Positions 38,115-48,340 are shown, counted from the stretch's first letter. The stretch is 64,000 bases of DNA from SAR92 clade bacterium (GCA_014381985.1 JACNKP010000055.1:19767-83766); one strand, 5' to 3'. Numbers and translations: made by a program. The notes: generated from the sequence alone by a model not told the origin.

Positions 38115-38678
38115 ATGGCATTGTTCAATATGGATCACTCTATTCGCTCTCACAGGGGAATTTCTCCTAATCTCGGCCTTCGAGTTTATGTCGACCCCGC
38201 TGCAACTGTTATTGGTAATGTTTGTTTAGGAGACGATGTGTCTGTTTGGCCTGGGGCAGTTATTCGTGGGGACATGCATTCTATTAGTATTGGCGCTCGA
38301 TCCAATATCCAAGACAATGCAGTGCTACATATTACGCATTCCTCTGATTTTAATCCTGCAGGCTGGCCGTTAAGTATTGGTGAGGACGTTGTTGTTGGTC
38401 ATCGAGCAATCCTTCATGGCTGCACTTTAGGTAACCGGATTTTAGTGGGTAACGGCGCCATTGTGAATGATGGGGCAATCGTAGAAGACGAAGTAATCAT
38501 TGGCGCTGGATGCATGGTACCGCCAGGAAAAACCCTCACCAGTGGTTTCGTCTATGTTGGCAATCCTTGTAAACCGTTACGTGAGGTCAGCGAAAAGGAG
38601 AAGTCCTTTTTTAGCTACTCTCCCTCCAATTACGTGAAATTAAAAAATCAGTATTTACTGGAGCGTGAGCAAGGCTAA
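38115..38678 (+). CDS. Gamma-carbonic-anhydrase-like hexapeptide protein (YrdA type)
   Basis: The 187-aa protein is a left-handed beta-helix trimer protein. Hexapeptide repeats run from about residue 28 to 140 (for example VIGNVCLGDDVSVWPGAVIRGD, shortened). The metal ligands of gamma carbonic anhydrases correspond to His in NAVLHITHSS and in VGHRAILHGC. A start at ATG 38130 is also possible. It sits next to aroE/hemF as yrdA does in E. coli, in convergent orientation with three bases between. Whether it hydrates CO2 is unproven for this subgroup. Confidence 0.85.
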   Translation: MALFNMDHSIRSHRGISPNLGLRVYVDPAATVIGNVCLGDDVSVWPGAVIRGDMHSISIGARSNIQDNAVLHITHSSDFNPAGWPLSIGEDVVVGHRAILHGCTLGNRILVGNGAIVNDGAIVEDEVIIGAGCMVPPGKTLTSGFVYVGNPCKPLREVSEKEKSFFSYSPSNYVKLKNQYLLEREQG

Positions 38679-38681
38679 ATA

Positions 38682-39503
38682 TCAAAGCGCGCTCCGTAAA
38701 GCCTTAAGCACATCGGTGGTGCTCGGTCGCACTCCCCGCCATGAGTAGAATGACTCAGCGGCCTGCCCAACTAACATTCCCAAACCGTCTGACGCTATCG
38801 CACCGCCGTTTAACGCCCACTGAACAAAGGGCGTTGGCGAAGAACCGTACATCATGTCATAGCAGGCAGAACCTTCAGCCCCAATCAAACTCTTCGGCAA
38901 ACTAAGCTCCGATCCATGAAGGCTCGCGCTGGTGCCATTAATAATCAGGTCAAACTCTTGCCCATCTAGCATTTCCAGACTACAGCCCAATAAATAGCCC
39001 AGCTCGGCAAAATCTTTGGCTAGTTTAAGCGCCTTGCTCAGTGTTCTATTTGCAATCACTACATGCTGAGGCTGCTGCGCTAAAAGCGGCTCCAAAATAC
39101 TTTTAACGGCACCTCCAGCGCCCAACACCAGTACTCGCTTAGCTTTTATTGTCCAGTTCAGCTGATTGACAATATCTCCCACTAGGCCAACACCGTCAGT
39201 GGTATCTCCAAGCACTGTGCCGTCAGGTTGCATGGTAAGCGTATTTACCGCACCCGCTAATGACGCTCTTTTGGTTTTCTTGGGCGCATAATTAAAGGCG
39301 TCCTGCTTGAACGGGACCGTAACATTTAAGCCCTTGCCGCCATTAAGAAAAAAATGGTCTGCTGCTGCAGTAAAATTATTTTCCTCGACCAACTGAGAAG
39401 CATACTCCATCTGCTGACCAGCCTGCTCAGCGAACATTTGATGAATCATAGGAGATCGCGTGTGAGCAATAGGGTTTCCAAAAACCGCGTATTTATCTGT
39501 CAT
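38682..39503 (-). CDS. aroE: Shikimate dehydrogenase
   Basis: The 273-aa NADPH enzyme reduces 3-dehydroshikimate to shikimate. The N-terminal AVFGNPIAHTRSPMIHQMFA binds substrate, with the catalytic Lys in NVTVPFKQDAF (about 65) and Asp in DTTDGVGLVGD. The nucleotide loop is VLGAGGAVKSIL and the NADP motif is ANRTLSKA. I prefer ATG 39503, which overlaps the hemF stop by one base (TGATG) and has AGGA about ten bases upstream, over 39512. Cotranscribed with hemF, tsaC and probably purE. Confidence 0.95.
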   Translation of the reverse strand: MTDKYAVFGNPIAHTRSPMIHQMFAEQAGQQMEYASQLVEENNFTAAADHFFLNGGKGLNVTVPFKQDAFNYAPKKTKRASLAGAVNTLTMQPDGTVLGDTTDGVGLVGDIVNQLNWTIKAKRVLVLGAGGAVKSILEPLLAQQPQHVVIANRTLSKALKLAKDFAELGYLLGCSLEMLDGQEFDLIINGTSASLHGSELSLPKSLIGAEGSACYDMMYGSSPTPFVQWALNGGAIASDGLGMLVGQAAESFYSWRGVRPSTTDVLKALRSAL

Positions 39504-40408
39504 CAAACCCATTCCTGCTGAATTAAATATTTATCGTAAAGCTCGGCTTCATCGGAGCCCGGCTCTGGTGACCAGTCATAATCCCAGCGCACCAATGGCG
39601 GTAGGGACATTAAAATTGACTCTGTGCGGCCGTCACTTTGAAGACCAAACAAGGTGCCCCGATCATGAACCAGATTAAACTCCACGTACCTGCCGCGGCG
39701 ATAAAGTTGGAATTTTCGCTCTCTCTCCCCATAAGCCATCTTTCGTCGACGTTGAAAAATAGGCATGTAAGCGGATGAAAAACTGTCACCAACGCTACGC
39801 ATAAGAGCAAAACTCTGATCAAATCCAAGCTCGTTAAAATCATCAAAGAATAAGCCGCCAATGCCCCGGGGCTCCCTTCGGTGAGGCAAGTAAAAGTAAT
39901 CGTCACACCACCTCTTTAACCGAGGATAGAGCTCCATAGAAAATGGATCACAGGCTTCCTTGGCTGTGCTGTGCCAATGCCGACAATCCTCATCGTTTCC
40001 ATAATAGGGAGTAAGGTCGTAACCCCCACCAAACCACCATACCGGATCAGCGCCCTCTTTCTCTGCAATAAAAAATCGGACATTAGCATGCGCGGTCGGG
40101 ACGTAGGGGTTTTGTGGGTGTATGACTAAAGAGACGCCCATGGCCTGCCAGCTTCGCCCCGCGAGTTCGGGCCGGCTCTGGCTGGCTGTAGGGGGTAATT
40201 GATCACCATACACATGAGAAAAGTTCACTCCTACTTTCTCAAAATCAGTGCCCTCCGCAGCGACCCTGCTCCGACCACCGCCACCCTGATCACGTGTCCA
40301 ATTATCTTCACGCCAGGCAACACTATCTTCAGCCCGCAATGCCGAACAAATGTCATCTTGCAACCCGAGTAAATAGTCCTTCACTTTTTGTTTGTCGATT
40401 GTGTCCAT
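39503..40408 (-). CDS. hemF: Oxygen-dependent coproporphyrinogen III oxidase
   Basis: The 301-aa enzyme decarboxylates coproporphyrinogen III to protoporphyrinogen IX with oxygen, a heme step. Family motifs include [48 protein letters not shown] and [14 protein letters not shown]. Length equals that of E. coli HemF within two residues. Adjacent to tsaC (1 bp) and aroE (1-bp overlap). Heme from this path feeds the oxidases and cytochromes elsewhere in the window. Confidence 0.97.
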   Translation of the reverse strand: MDTIDKQKVKDYLLGLQDDICSALRAEDSVAWREDNWTRDQGGGGRSRVAAEGTDFEKVGVNFSHVYGDQLPPTASQSRPELAGRSWQAMGVSLVIHPQNPYVPTAHANVRFFIAEKEGADPVWWFGGGYDLTPYYGNDEDCRHWHSTAKEACDPFSMELYPRLKRWCDDYFYLPHRREPRGIGGLFFDDFNELGFDQSFALMRSVGDSFSSAYMPIFQRRRKMAYGERERKFQLYRRGRYVEFNLVHDRGTLFGLQSDGRTESILMSLPPLVRWDYDWSPEPGSDEAELYDKYLIQQEWV

Positions 40409-40409
40409 T

Positions 40410-40979
40410 CTATCCTGGCCGAATTACCCCTCCAGTTAGTAAGTCTCTGATCTCACTTTCTTTCGCTGCCAACCCAATCTCGCCGGCAGTCTGAAAATCT
40501 ATGTCTTTGCCAAAATAATCTTGTACTTTATGCCCTGTGACGGCCGCGGGCAAACTTTGCGGGTTTGCCGAAGTTGAGACAATTGGCCCGCCAAATAAAT
40601 CACAAAGTGCCGCCGCCAGTGGGTGCTTAGTCACGCGCAGAGCAATGGTGTTATGTCGGCCAACAATCCAACGCGGAGCGGAGCCATTATGAGGTACGAG
40701 CCATGTCGTCGGCTTAACTCGGCTGTCACCGAAACGATCGCGCTGGCATTGGTCCAGGCCCTGGAGTAGAGACTCAAACTGAGAGACCTCGCTGGCGATT
40801 AAGATCAGTCCTTTATCGACATGACGGTTCTTTAAGCGAAGAATTTTTTCTACACCTGCTTCAGACCAAGGATCACACCCCAATCCCCAAACAGCTTCCG
40901 TAGGATAGGCAACTACACCCCCTTCTTTAAGGATCTGTGTCGCCTGGACGATTTGAGCGTGGTCGCTCCATTCACTCAC
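40410..40979 (-). CDS. tsaC: Threonylcarbamoyl-AMP synthase
   Basis: The 189-aa Sua5/YciO/YrdC-fold enzyme makes threonylcarbamoyl-AMP for the t6A37 modification of ANN-decoding tRNAs. The N-terminal [20 protein letters not shown] and the central [13 protein letters not shown] with [12 protein letters not shown] are the substrate-binding regions. It has the short single-domain length of the TsaC type. It lies between purE (7 bp) and hemF (1 bp), so these are one transcription unit. Confidence 0.93.
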   Translation of the reverse strand: MSEWSDHAQIVQATQILKEGGVVAYPTEAVWGLGCDPWSEAGVEKILRLKNRHVDKGLILIASEVSQFESLLQGLDQCQRDRFGDSRVKPTTWLVPHNGSAPRWIVGRHNTIALRVTKHPLAAALCDLFGGPIVSTSANPQSLPAAVTGHKVQDYFGKDIDFQTAGEIGLAAKESEIRDLLTGGVIRPG

Positions 40980-40986
40980 AAGGTAA

Positions 40987-41493
40987 TCAGCTGTTTTTCA
41001 GCTTTTCCTGAAGGGCGGCATCTTTTGCGATAATCGCCGCAGCATTAGCCGCACGTTCATCAATCAATTTTTGATGCATTTCAGGATCAGAAGCGCCGAT
41101 AATTTGAGCTGCCAAGTAGGCTGCGTTTTTTGCCCCCGCCTTACCAATAGCTACCGTTGCTACAGGTATGCCACCGGGCATTTGCACCGTTGAAAGGAGC
41201 GCGTCGAGGCCATCTAGCGACCCGTTAATAGGAACACCAATAACTGGCTTTAATGTCGTCGCGGAAACCGCTCCAGCTAAATGTGCGGCCATCCCCGCTG
41301 CACATATAAAGGCAACACATCCTCGGGCATCAGCGTCTGTTACAAAGGTGTGGGTGGCTTCGGGCGTACGATGCGCGGAAGTCACCTTAACCTCAAAAGG
41401 AATATCAAACTTTTTCAAAATCTCAAAGCTAGCTTCCATAACCGGCAAGTCGGAATCAGAGCCCATTAAAATCGCAACAAAAGGTTTACTCAT
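40987..41493 (-). CDS. purE: N5-carboxyaminoimidazole ribonucleotide mutase
   Basis: The 168-aa class I PurE rearranges N5-CAIR to CAIR in purine synthesis. ILMGSDSDLPVM near residue 10, TSAHRTPEATHTFV near 42 and AGMAAHLAGAVSATTLKPVIG (quoted in part) are diagnostic. I start at ATG 41493 (MSKPFVAILMG), the normal N-terminus; the frame to 41538 adds 15 unlike residues. Its usual partner purK is not adjacent. It appears inserted before tsaC-hemF-aroE. Confidence 0.93.
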   Translation of the reverse strand: MSKPFVAILMGSDSDLPVMEASFEILKKFDIPFEVKVTSAHRTPEATHTFVTDADARGCVAFICAAGMAAHLAGAVSATTLKPVIGVPINGSLDGLDALLSTVQMPGGIPVATVAIGKAGAKNAAYLAAQIIGASDPEMHQKLIDERAANAAAIIAKDAALQEKLKNS

Positions 41494-41631
41494 AACATTA
41501 TTCACTTTACTAATAATTCCGCAGACTACCGCAACCACTGGCGATGTGCAACTATGTGACGTGCGCTATTCTGCTGTAGGTCACTGAAATTTGGGCATCC
41601 TCGAACTCTGGTGACCCCAATGGCCTGCGAA

Positions 41632-42765
41632 CTAAACTAGTCTCTGGTAAAACCCATTTTCATTGACTATTATATTTTTCAATTCCAGGGCAACCAAAAT
41701 TTGAGAGAGCCTTGCTACCGACCATGGGCTAAAATGCATAAGCCCATCCAAATCAATAGGCTCGTACCCTAAAATTCCAAGGGCTTGATGCTCCTCATCT
41801 GTCAATATTTTGGTCGCCACCGAAGGCGAGCTATGGGGCTTTGAAATGCTATCTCTCATCCCAGCTAATGCCCCTCCAAGTTCTGCGATAATGTCCGCTG
41901 CTGTCTCCACCAAGTGCGCGCCCTGCTTAATCAATAAGTGGCAGCCTTTACTTTGAGGACTATGGATGGAGCCTGGAATAGCAAAAACTTCGCGATTTTG
42001 CTCTGCCGCATAACGAGCTGTGATAAGTGAGCCGCTCTTGACCGCAGCTTCAATCACCAAAACGCCTAAACTTAGCCCGCTGATAATCCGGTTCCGCTGA
42101 GGGAAATGCCGGGCAATCGGCTTTTCACCATAGTGGAATTCAGTTACCAAGGTTCCACCGGACTCCAGCATCTGGCAGGCTAAATCACGATGACGTGCGG
42201 GATAGACAGCTTCAATCCCCGTCGCCATTACGCCAACAGTTCTCCCGTTGTGGGCCTGCAATGCTCCTTGGTGAGCGGCCCCATCAACACCTAACGCAAG
42301 GCCGCTAGTAACGGTAAAGCCACTCCCTGCCAAAAACTTAGCCCAACCTCTAGCATTAGTTCCGCCTACACGCGTCATTTGCCTACTGCCGACAATGGCA
42401 ATCTGAGGCAAGTGCAAATTGTTTAAATCTCCCTTGACGTATAAAAGTGGGGGTGGGGCACTTATGAACTTAAGTTGCTCGGGGTAGTCGGAGCTAGTGA
42501 TCGATATAATAACGGCATTAGTCTGGCGCAAATTCTCTCTAAGCTCATCTATCTCGGAGCGCCAATCCTGCCGAAAATACCGCTGTTGAAATAGTGCCAT
42601 CATGGGCTTGAAATCAGGTGAATAGGCCTCAACATTTCCCGTAAATAGCTCCAGATAAGATTTTGTCTGCTGAAGACATTGGCTCTGGATGCTGCGTGTT
42701 AACCCCTCTATTGACTGAGCAATGAAGGCGCATTCAGTTTCGCTAAATGCATCGTGATTCGTCAC
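41632..42765 (-). CDS. dprA: DNA-processing protein DprA (Smf)
   Basis: The 377-aa protein loads RecA on incoming single-stranded DNA in natural transformation. The Rossmann-like core has AIVGSRQMTRVGG (about 123-135), TSGLALGVDGAAHQGAL and LVIEAAVKSGSLITARYAAEQ (shortened). The C-terminal winged-helix DML1-like domain spans about 310-377. The GTG start at 42765 has GGGAGG about nine bases upstream. It is downstream of the LysM gene (53 bp). Presence of dprA alone does not show competence. Confidence 0.92.
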   Translation of the reverse strand: MTNHDAFSETECAFIAQSIEGLTRSIQSQCLQQTKSYLELFTGNVEAYSPDFKPMMALFQQRYFRQDWRSEIDELRENLRQTNAVIISITSSDYPEQLKFISAPPPLLYVKGDLNNLHLPQIAIVGSRQMTRVGGTNARGWAKFLAGSGFTVTSGLALGVDGAAHQGALQAHNGRTVGVMATGIEAVYPARHRDLACQMLESGGTLVTEFHYGEKPIARHFPQRNRIISGLSLGVLVIEAAVKSGSLITARYAAEQNREVFAIPGSIHSPQSKGCHLLIKQGAHLVETAADIIAELGGALAGMRDSISKPHSSPSVATKILTDEEHQALGILGYEPIDLDGLMHFSPWSVARLSQILVALELKNIIVNENGFYQRLV

Positions 42766-42818
42766 TCTGCGAAGCCTCCCTTTTCTAATGGAGTAAAATT
42801 GAAGTCATGCCCAAAGAT

Positions 42819-43862
42819 TTAGTCTTCTGGACTTTTTAAGATGTCTCCAGCCTGAACTGGACTTACCGCTTTCATTACGATGGCATAGGCTATCTTTTTA
42901 TAAATAGAAAATACGACAGCAAGGCCAATGCGCCTATCAAGTAACTGAATTGTTAGAGATCCTTGATCATCCTGCACTGCTTTGCTTTGGCTAAATATAT
43001 TTAAGATATCTCCAACTTGGACTCCCGACTGCTTACCCTTATTAATCGCAATAATGTCCATTTGCCCAGCAAACAGCGTCATATTTTCAATGGCTAGAAC
43101 GTGCCCTTCAATGCTTTGGGCAGGCGCTCTAGGAGAAATTTTTTCCAGTAGAATAGTTTGTTGTGTCCCGAGAATTTTATCGCCCCGGCGAAAAGCTTGT
43201 TTTGCTGAAATTGCTTTTAAGGTCGCGACCCCTTCATCTTGTCTGACCAGACGCGCCTCACCCAGATGCGTCAGCCTCACTCCAAGAACATCGCTCGTAA
43301 TAGGGTCTAGGTAGTCATCCTCTTGGCGAAAGACGCCATATTCGGTGTCCTGCATCGTGGCCAAAGTATAAAATTCGTCATCCAAGCCAATTAATATTTG
43401 ATCGTCCGCGCCTGACAAGATAGAAGGTGCGTTGTTTACTTCAGCAAATGACCTAAATTGAGCATAAGTTAAGAAGCGGTTGATTACTGCTAAGGGCACT
43501 ACCTCGTCAGCAGAAACGTGCGGCAGATATTTAATCTCAGGCGAAAGATTAAGGTTACGCGTCAGCGTAAGGCGAGGGGCGCCACCCACAAAATTAAGGG
43601 TAATTAAATCCCCTGGATAGATCAGGTGGGGGTTCTCGATTTGTGAGTTTTCATGCCATATTTCTGGCCACTTCCATGGGTGCTTTAAAAATTGACCCGA
43701 TATGTCCCACAGGGTATCCCCTTTAACAACAGTGTATTGTTGTCGTGCAGTTTCTTTGATCAAATCACTTTCTAGCTTTGCCGCGGTTACATCTTGTCCG
43801 ACCGCTGTCGCCAGGGATGAAAGGAAAAGGAAATATATAAATAAGCTTCGATGAGCCTTCAC
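42819..43862 (-). CDS. Secreted LysM-domain protein
   Basis: The 347-aa exported protein has a signal peptide (MKAHRSLFIYFLFLSSLATA) and one LysM domain (about 42-92; YTVVKGDTLWDISGQFL ... IYPGDLITL) that binds peptidoglycan. The rest is rich in beta strands, with no recognised catalytic site. Genes of this kind next to dprA and divergent from def are conserved in Pseudomonas and relatives; some related proteins (TsaP) help assemble type IV pilus secretins at the wall. The GTG start has AAGG eight bases upstream. Confidence 0.85.
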   Translation of the reverse strand: MKAHRSLFIYFLFLSSLATAVGQDVTAAKLESDLIKETARQQYTVVKGDTLWDISGQFLKHPWKWPEIWHENSQIENPHLIYPGDLITLNFVGGAPRLTLTRNLNLSPEIKYLPHVSADEVVPLAVINRFLTYAQFRSFAEVNNAPSILSGADDQILIGLDDEFYTLATMQDTEYGVFRQEDDYLDPITSDVLGVRLTHLGEARLVRQDEGVATLKAISAKQAFRRGDKILGTQQTILLEKISPRAPAQSIEGHVLAIENMTLFAGQMDIIAINKGKQSGVQVGDILNIFSQSKAVQDDQGSLTIQLLDRRIGLAVVFSIYKKIAYAIVMKAVSPVQAGDILKSPED

Positions 43863-44139
43863 AGTTGTGGCCTTAGGTTTTAATGAGCGCGTTAGAGGGT
43901 TTCCGAAACGGTAGCATTAATAACTCTTTGTTTTTGTGAACTACATCACTTCTATGATCTAAGCGCGCTCGCCCCTGCAGCACATGGCTTCGCGAGCCTC
44001 TTTCAGCCAACCGCACCTAGGTATTAATACCCCCGCAATAGATTTTCAATGTGCTTTCATCTTCATTTTAGTGCTGATCATGTATACTAATGGCCGTAAC
44101 CCTATCAACAAATGTAGTGACACTCAGAATAATGAATTC

Positions 44140-44637
44140 ATGGCTAAACTAGACATTCTTCAGTATCCAAACCCACGATTGCGCATTAAGGCCTCGCCGG
44201 TAAAAGAGGTAGATGACTCGATCCGTTGTCTGGTGGACGATATGCTGGAAACGATGATCGCCTCTGATGGTATTGGCTTAGCAGCCTCTCAGGTAGACGT
44301 GCATCAGCGTGTCATCGTCATGGACTTGACTGAAGACCGCTCTCAACCTAGGGTCTTCATTAATCCTGAAATCGAGGTCCTAGATGAAAGTACAGAGCCG
44401 TATGACGAAGGCTGTCTCTCTGTTCCAGGCTTTTATGAAACTGTAGACCGTCCAATTCATGTCATGATTTCTGCTTTGGATCGTGATGGAAATGCCTTCA
44501 AAGAAGAGGCCTCCGGACTTTTAGCCATTTGTATACAGCACGAAATTGATCACCTAGAGGGAAAATTGTTCGTCGACTATCTTTCCCCTTTGAAAAGACA
44601 AATGATCCGTAAAAAGATGAAAAAACAGCTGGCATAG
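44140..44637 (+). CDS. def: Peptide deformylase
   Basis: The 165-aa metalloenzyme removes formyl groups from nascent chains. All three motifs are present: GIGLAASQV (about 44-52), EGCLSVPG (metal Cys, about 89-96) and HEIDHLEG (metal His pair and catalytic Glu, about 132-139). The frame is open to 43984, but only ATG 44140 gives the family start [15 protein letters not shown]. It is first in def-fmt-rsmB-trkA-trkH and is divergent from the LysM gene. Confidence 0.96.
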   Translation: MAKLDILQYPNPRLRIKASPVKEVDDSIRCLVDDMLETMIASDGIGLAASQVDVHQRVIVMDLTEDRSQPRVFINPEIEVLDESTEPYDEGCLSVPGFYETVDRPIHVMISALDRDGNAFKEEASGLLAICIQHEIDHLEGKLFVDYLSPLKRQMIRKKMKKQLA

Positions 44638-44649
44638 GATGTATGTAAA

Positions 44650-45591
44650 GTGAGAATTATTTTCGCTGGAACACCAGATTTTGCTGCATCTCATCTCCAG
44701 TCTATTATCAGTGATAGTAGCCATCAGATCTTAGCAGTCTATACCCAACCAGATCGTCCTGCGGGTCGAGGGAAAAAGCTTTCAGCAAGTCCAGTAAAAA
44801 AACTAGCTGAGGCTCATGGTATTAAGGTATTGCAACCCGCTTCTCTTCGAGAACATGGACAACAAGAATTGATGGCCGATCTGAGGGCAGATCTCATGGT
44901 GGTTGTAGCCTATGGTCTAATTCTTCCACAGGCTATCTTAGACACTCCGCGGCTCGGCTGTATTAATGTTCATGGGTCAGTACTTCCACGATGGCGCGGG
45001 GCCGCTCCTATCCAGAGAGCCATTGAAGCAGGCGATACCGAGAGTGGTGTCACCATCATGCAAATGGATTCAGGTCTAGACACCGGCTCGATTCTCTCAA
45101 CCTCTAGGTGCTCCCTAGCTAACGGAGAAACTAGCGGAACCTTATATCAGAGGCTCGCAGCCTTAGGTTCTTCGTCATTAACTGCCATGCTTGTCAAACT
45201 TGAAGCGGGCAATGCGGTTAGCATCGAACAAGATAGTAGTCGGAGCACCTACGCTGCCAAAATTGATAAAGCTGAAGCGCTAATTGATTGGAGTCTACCC
45301 GCGACTACTATAGATCGTTGCGTTCGGGCTTTTAATCCTTCGCCAACCGCTTTTTCATTAATTGAAGGGCAGCGCTTCAAAGTCTGGGATGCGACGGTTA
45401 TAGCGGGGCTTAATAGCGGGGCAGCGGGGCACATAAGCTCCTTTGACGCCAATGGCCTATTAGTTGGCTGCGGCCAAGATGCATTGCTGCTAAGGGAAAT
45501 TCAGTTGGCCGGGAAACCACGAATGCCGATTGGAGAGCTATTGAAGTCACGTTCAGAGCTATTTGCTAGCGGGAAATTACTTGGCCTATAA
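44650..45591 (+). CDS. fmt: Methionyl-tRNA formyltransferase
   Basis: The 313-aa enzyme formylates initiator Met-tRNA with 10-formyltetrahydrofolate. The start MRIIFAGTPDFAASHL, the folate/catalytic stretch INVHGSVLPRWRGAAPIQRA (Asn, His) and MQMDSGLDTG with its catalytic Asp are intact. A C-terminal OB-like domain covers about 205-310. The start is GTG 44650, with AGGA about ten bases upstream. It is 12 bp after def and overlaps or abuts rsmB. Confidence 0.96.
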   Translation: MRIIFAGTPDFAASHLQSIISDSSHQILAVYTQPDRPAGRGKKLSASPVKKLAEAHGIKVLQPASLREHGQQELMADLRADLMVVVAYGLILPQAILDTPRLGCINVHGSVLPRWRGAAPIQRAIEAGDTESGVTIMQMDSGLDTGSILSTSRCSLANGETSGTLYQRLAALGSSSLTAMLVKLEAGNAVSIEQDSSRSTYAAKIDKAEALIDWSLPATTIDRCVRAFNPSPTAFSLIEGQRFKVWDATVIAGLNSGAAGHISSFDANGLLVGCGQDALLLREIQLAGKPRMPIGELLKSRSELFASGKLLGL

Positions 45592-46942
45592 ACCAAAAAA
45601 CACGAGGCAGCTACCTATTCGCGTCGCGGCTGCAGAAGTTGTCGCTCAGGTACTTCGAGGTCAGTCGCTATCAATGCTCCTCCCCGAATATGCCGCCCGC
45701 GTTGATGAAAAGGATCGCGCGCTATTTAAAGAAATCTGCTTCGGCTCTCTGCGCTGGTACCCACAGATTTCAATATTGCTAAAGCAGCTGATCCAAAAAC
45801 CTCTGCGTGAAAAAGATTTAGAAGTTCAAGGTCTGATGGCCTGTGGTATTTACCAGCTGATGTATATGCGAATATCAGAGCATGCCGTGGTCAATGAAAC
45901 AGTTTCCGCCGTCAATGGCCTTAATCGTAAATGGGCAAAAGGGTTAGTTAATGCTGTATTAAGGAGTTTTCAACGGCAAAAAATGGATTTGCTAGAAGAA
46001 CAAGCTAACAACGCAACATTTCAATCTGCTCATCCAAAATGGCTAATGAACAAGCTCGTTGACGCTTGGACTCAAACCACGGCTGACGCTATTATCGCGG
46101 CCAATAATGATCGTGGCCCAATGACTTTAAGAGTTAATCGGCGGCATGGCCTCCGCAATGACTATATGCAGCGCCTAGAAGATGCGGGTATCCCTGCAGT
46201 CAAAACAATGCACAGCGAAGACGGCGTCGTCCTAGCTTCACCTGTCGACGTCTCTGCTCTGCCAGGCTTTTCTGAGGGCGATGTAAGTGTGCAAGATGAA
46301 GCCGCACAGCTTGCAGCGGGGCTACTATCTTTAAAGCCTGGCCTATCCATATTAGATGCCTGCTCTGCACCGGGAGGCAAAACTTGCCATATTCTTGAGA
46401 TGGAGCCCAACCTCGGCTCTGTTTTAGCACTCGATTCTGAGTCTCGACGTATGCCCAAAGTAGAAGAAAATCTATCAAGGCTGAAACTCAGCGCGGAGCT
46501 AAAAATTGCTGATGCTGGCGATCTCGATAGCTGGTGGAATAAACAAGCTTTTGACCGCATTTTATTAGATGCTCCCTGTTCTGCAACTGGCGTTATCCGA
46601 CGCCATCCAGACATCAAAATACTGCGCAAACCCGCAGATATTGATAAGCTTGCTATGATTCAAGCAAGGCTGCTAGAAATACTCTGGCAAACTCTGAGCA
46701 ATGAGGGTATTTTAGTCTATGCAACTTGCTCAATCTTACCGGAGGAGAACGATCAGGTAGTAAAAGCTTTTGTGGCTAGCCACAATGAAGCAGAAATAAT
46801 GACCATTGAGGCTAGTTGGGGAGTGGCTACAGATTGCGGCCGGCAATTATTCCCGACCATAAATGGCTCTGATGGGTTTTACTATGCAAGACTTCGTAAA
46901 AAAACATCTGTCGGCAAAGATGTCGATAAAGGCCCGGAATAA
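45581..46942 (+). CDS. rsmB: 16S rRNA (cytosine-967-C5)-methyltransferase
   Basis: The roughly 453-aa enzyme has an N-terminal NusB-like RNA-binding domain (about 10-140) and a class I methyltransferase domain. SAM motif I is LDACSAPGGKTCHILE, motif IV with one catalytic Cys is LDAPCSATGVIRRHPD, and the second catalytic Cys is in YATCSILPEEN. The start is uncertain: the frame opens at TTG 45563; TTG 45581 has a GGGA site six bases upstream. No ATG is suitably placed. It overlaps the end of fmt by 11 bases in this reading, so translation is probably coupled. Confidence 0.9.
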   Translation: MAYKPKNTRQLPIRVAAAEVVAQVLRGQSLSMLLPEYAARVDEKDRALFKEICFGSLRWYPQISILLKQLIQKPLREKDLEVQGLMACGIYQLMYMRISEHAVVNETVSAVNGLNRKWAKGLVNAVLRSFQRQKMDLLEEQANNATFQSAHPKWLMNKLVDAWTQTTADAIIAANNDRGPMTLRVNRRHGLRNDYMQRLEDAGIPAVKTMHSEDGVVLASPVDVSALPGFSEGDVSVQDEAAQLAAGLLSLKPGLSILDACSAPGGKTCHILEMEPNLGSVLALDSESRRMPKVEENLSRLKLSAELKIADAGDLDSWWNKQAFDRILLDAPCSATGVIRRHPDIKILRKPADIDKLAMIQARLLEILWQTLSNEGILVYATCSILPEENDQVVKAFVASHNEAEIMTIEASWGVATDCGRQLFPTINGSDGFYYARLRKKTSVGKDVDKGPE

Positions 46943-46944
46943 CG

Positions 46945-48327
46945 ATGAAAATAATCATAGTGGGTGCTGGTCAAGTTGGCGGAACGCTCGCCGAAACTCT
47001 AGCTCGTGAATACAACGATGTAACCTTGATCGATATTGATGAGGGTGTGTTACGTGGACTGCAAGATCGCCTCGACGTTCGAACGGTAGTAGGCACGGGC
47101 AGCTACCCAGATGTTCTGGTGCAAGCCGGAATCGAAGACGCCGATATGCTGGTTGCGGTCACGAGCAGCGATGAAATTAACATTACCGCCTGCCAAGTTG
47201 CCTATTCCCTATTTCAAACGCCGACTAAAATAGCGCGTGTGCGAGCACATAATTACACTAACCCAAAATATAAAAGCATTCTTTTTAATGACAAGAATAT
47301 GCCAGTGGATGTAATGATCGCTCCGGAGCAGGCCGTCACTCATTACATTCGTAGACTGATTGAACAGCCCGGGGCTCTGCAGGTCTTAGATTTTGCGGAC
47401 GGCGTTCTTCAGTTAGTGGGCTTGCGTGCGGTCAAAGACAGCCCCCTAGTCGGACAAGAATTACGGACCCTAAAAGAGCATATCCCTAAAGCCGATGCGC
47501 GCGTTGCCGCGCTCTACCGAAAAGATCGAGCCATTTTTCCAGTCGGTGATACAGTCATCGAAGATGGCGACGAAGTATTTTTTATAGCGGCCAAGAAAAA
47601 CATCCGTAAGGTCATGAGCGAGCTTCGCCGTCTTGAAAAGCCTTATCACAGGCTAGTGATTGCGGGTGGTGGTAATATTGGCTTTCGGCTAACCAAAGCC
47701 CTTGAAGAAGATTACAGCATTAAAGTCATCGAGTTTTCTCCCAAACGAGCCGAGTATCTATCTGAAAAACTAAATCGCGCCGTGGTTTTAAATGGCTCAG
47801 CAACAGACCAAGAACTGCTATTAGATGAAAATATTGATAAAACCGATGTGTTCTTAGCCTTAACCAATGATGATGAGGTTAATATCATGGCCTCTCTTCT
47901 AGCCAAGCGACTTGGCGCAAAGAAAGTCATGACCCTCATAAGCAACCCAGTTTATGCCGATCTAATGCAGGGTGGGGAAATTGATATCGCCATCTCTCCA
48001 CAACAGGCGACAATAAGCTCGTTGCTGACCCATGTTCGCCAAGGCGATACAGTTAGTGTGCACTCGCTGCGTCGCGGAGCCGCTGAAGCTCTAGAATTCA
48101 TTGTTCATGGTGATGCAAAATCTTCTAAAGTGGTAGGTCGCGCCATTGGCGACATTAAGTCGCCTCCAGGATCTACACTAGCGGCCTTAGTCCGCAACGG
48201 AGAGGTGATTATTGCCCATCATGACACCGTCATAGAGACCGACGATCACGTGATAGTGTTCGTCGTCGACAAAGAAAACACTAAGGCCGTTGAAAAACTC
48301 TTTGCGGTCGGATTCACTTTTTTCTAG
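46945..48327 (+). CDS. trkA: Trk potassium uptake regulatory subunit TrkA
   Basis: The 460-aa cytosolic protein gates the TrkH channel. It has two RCK halves: NAD loops IVGAGQVGGTLAETLA (about 4-19) and VIAGGGNIGFRLTKAL (about 234-249), each followed by a TrkA-C domain (about 140-225 and 370-455). Length matches E. coli TrkA (458). GGAA precedes the ATG, two bases after the rsmB stop. Adjacent trkH encodes the partner membrane subunit. Confidence 0.96.
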   Translation: MKIIIVGAGQVGGTLAETLAREYNDVTLIDIDEGVLRGLQDRLDVRTVVGTGSYPDVLVQAGIEDADMLVAVTSSDEINITACQVAYSLFQTPTKIARVRAHNYTNPKYKSILFNDKNMPVDVMIAPEQAVTHYIRRLIEQPGALQVLDFADGVLQLVGLRAVKDSPLVGQELRTLKEHIPKADARVAALYRKDRAIFPVGDTVIEDGDEVFFIAAKKNIRKVMSELRRLEKPYHRLVIAGGGNIGFRLTKALEEDYSIKVIEFSPKRAEYLSEKLNRAVVLNGSATDQELLLDENIDKTDVFLALTNDDEVNIMASLLAKRLGAKKVMTLISNPVYADLMQGGEIDIAISPQQATISSLLTHVRQGDTVSVHSLRRGAAEALEFIVHGDAKSSKVVGRAIGDIKSPPGSTLAALVRNGEVIIAHHDTVIETDDHVIVFVVDKENTKAVEKLFAVGFTFF

Positions 48328-48340
48328 GACACGGGCCTTT

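Noticed and set aside
43984..44139. Upstream extension of peptide deformylase by 52 codons
   Set aside because: Family start is at [14 protein letters not shown]; the upstream part has no likeness to the family and would cover the promoter region.
46162..46629. 155-codon minus-strand frame opposite rsmB
   Set aside because: Shadow of the conserved methyltransferase domain, with Ser-rich composition and no start signal.
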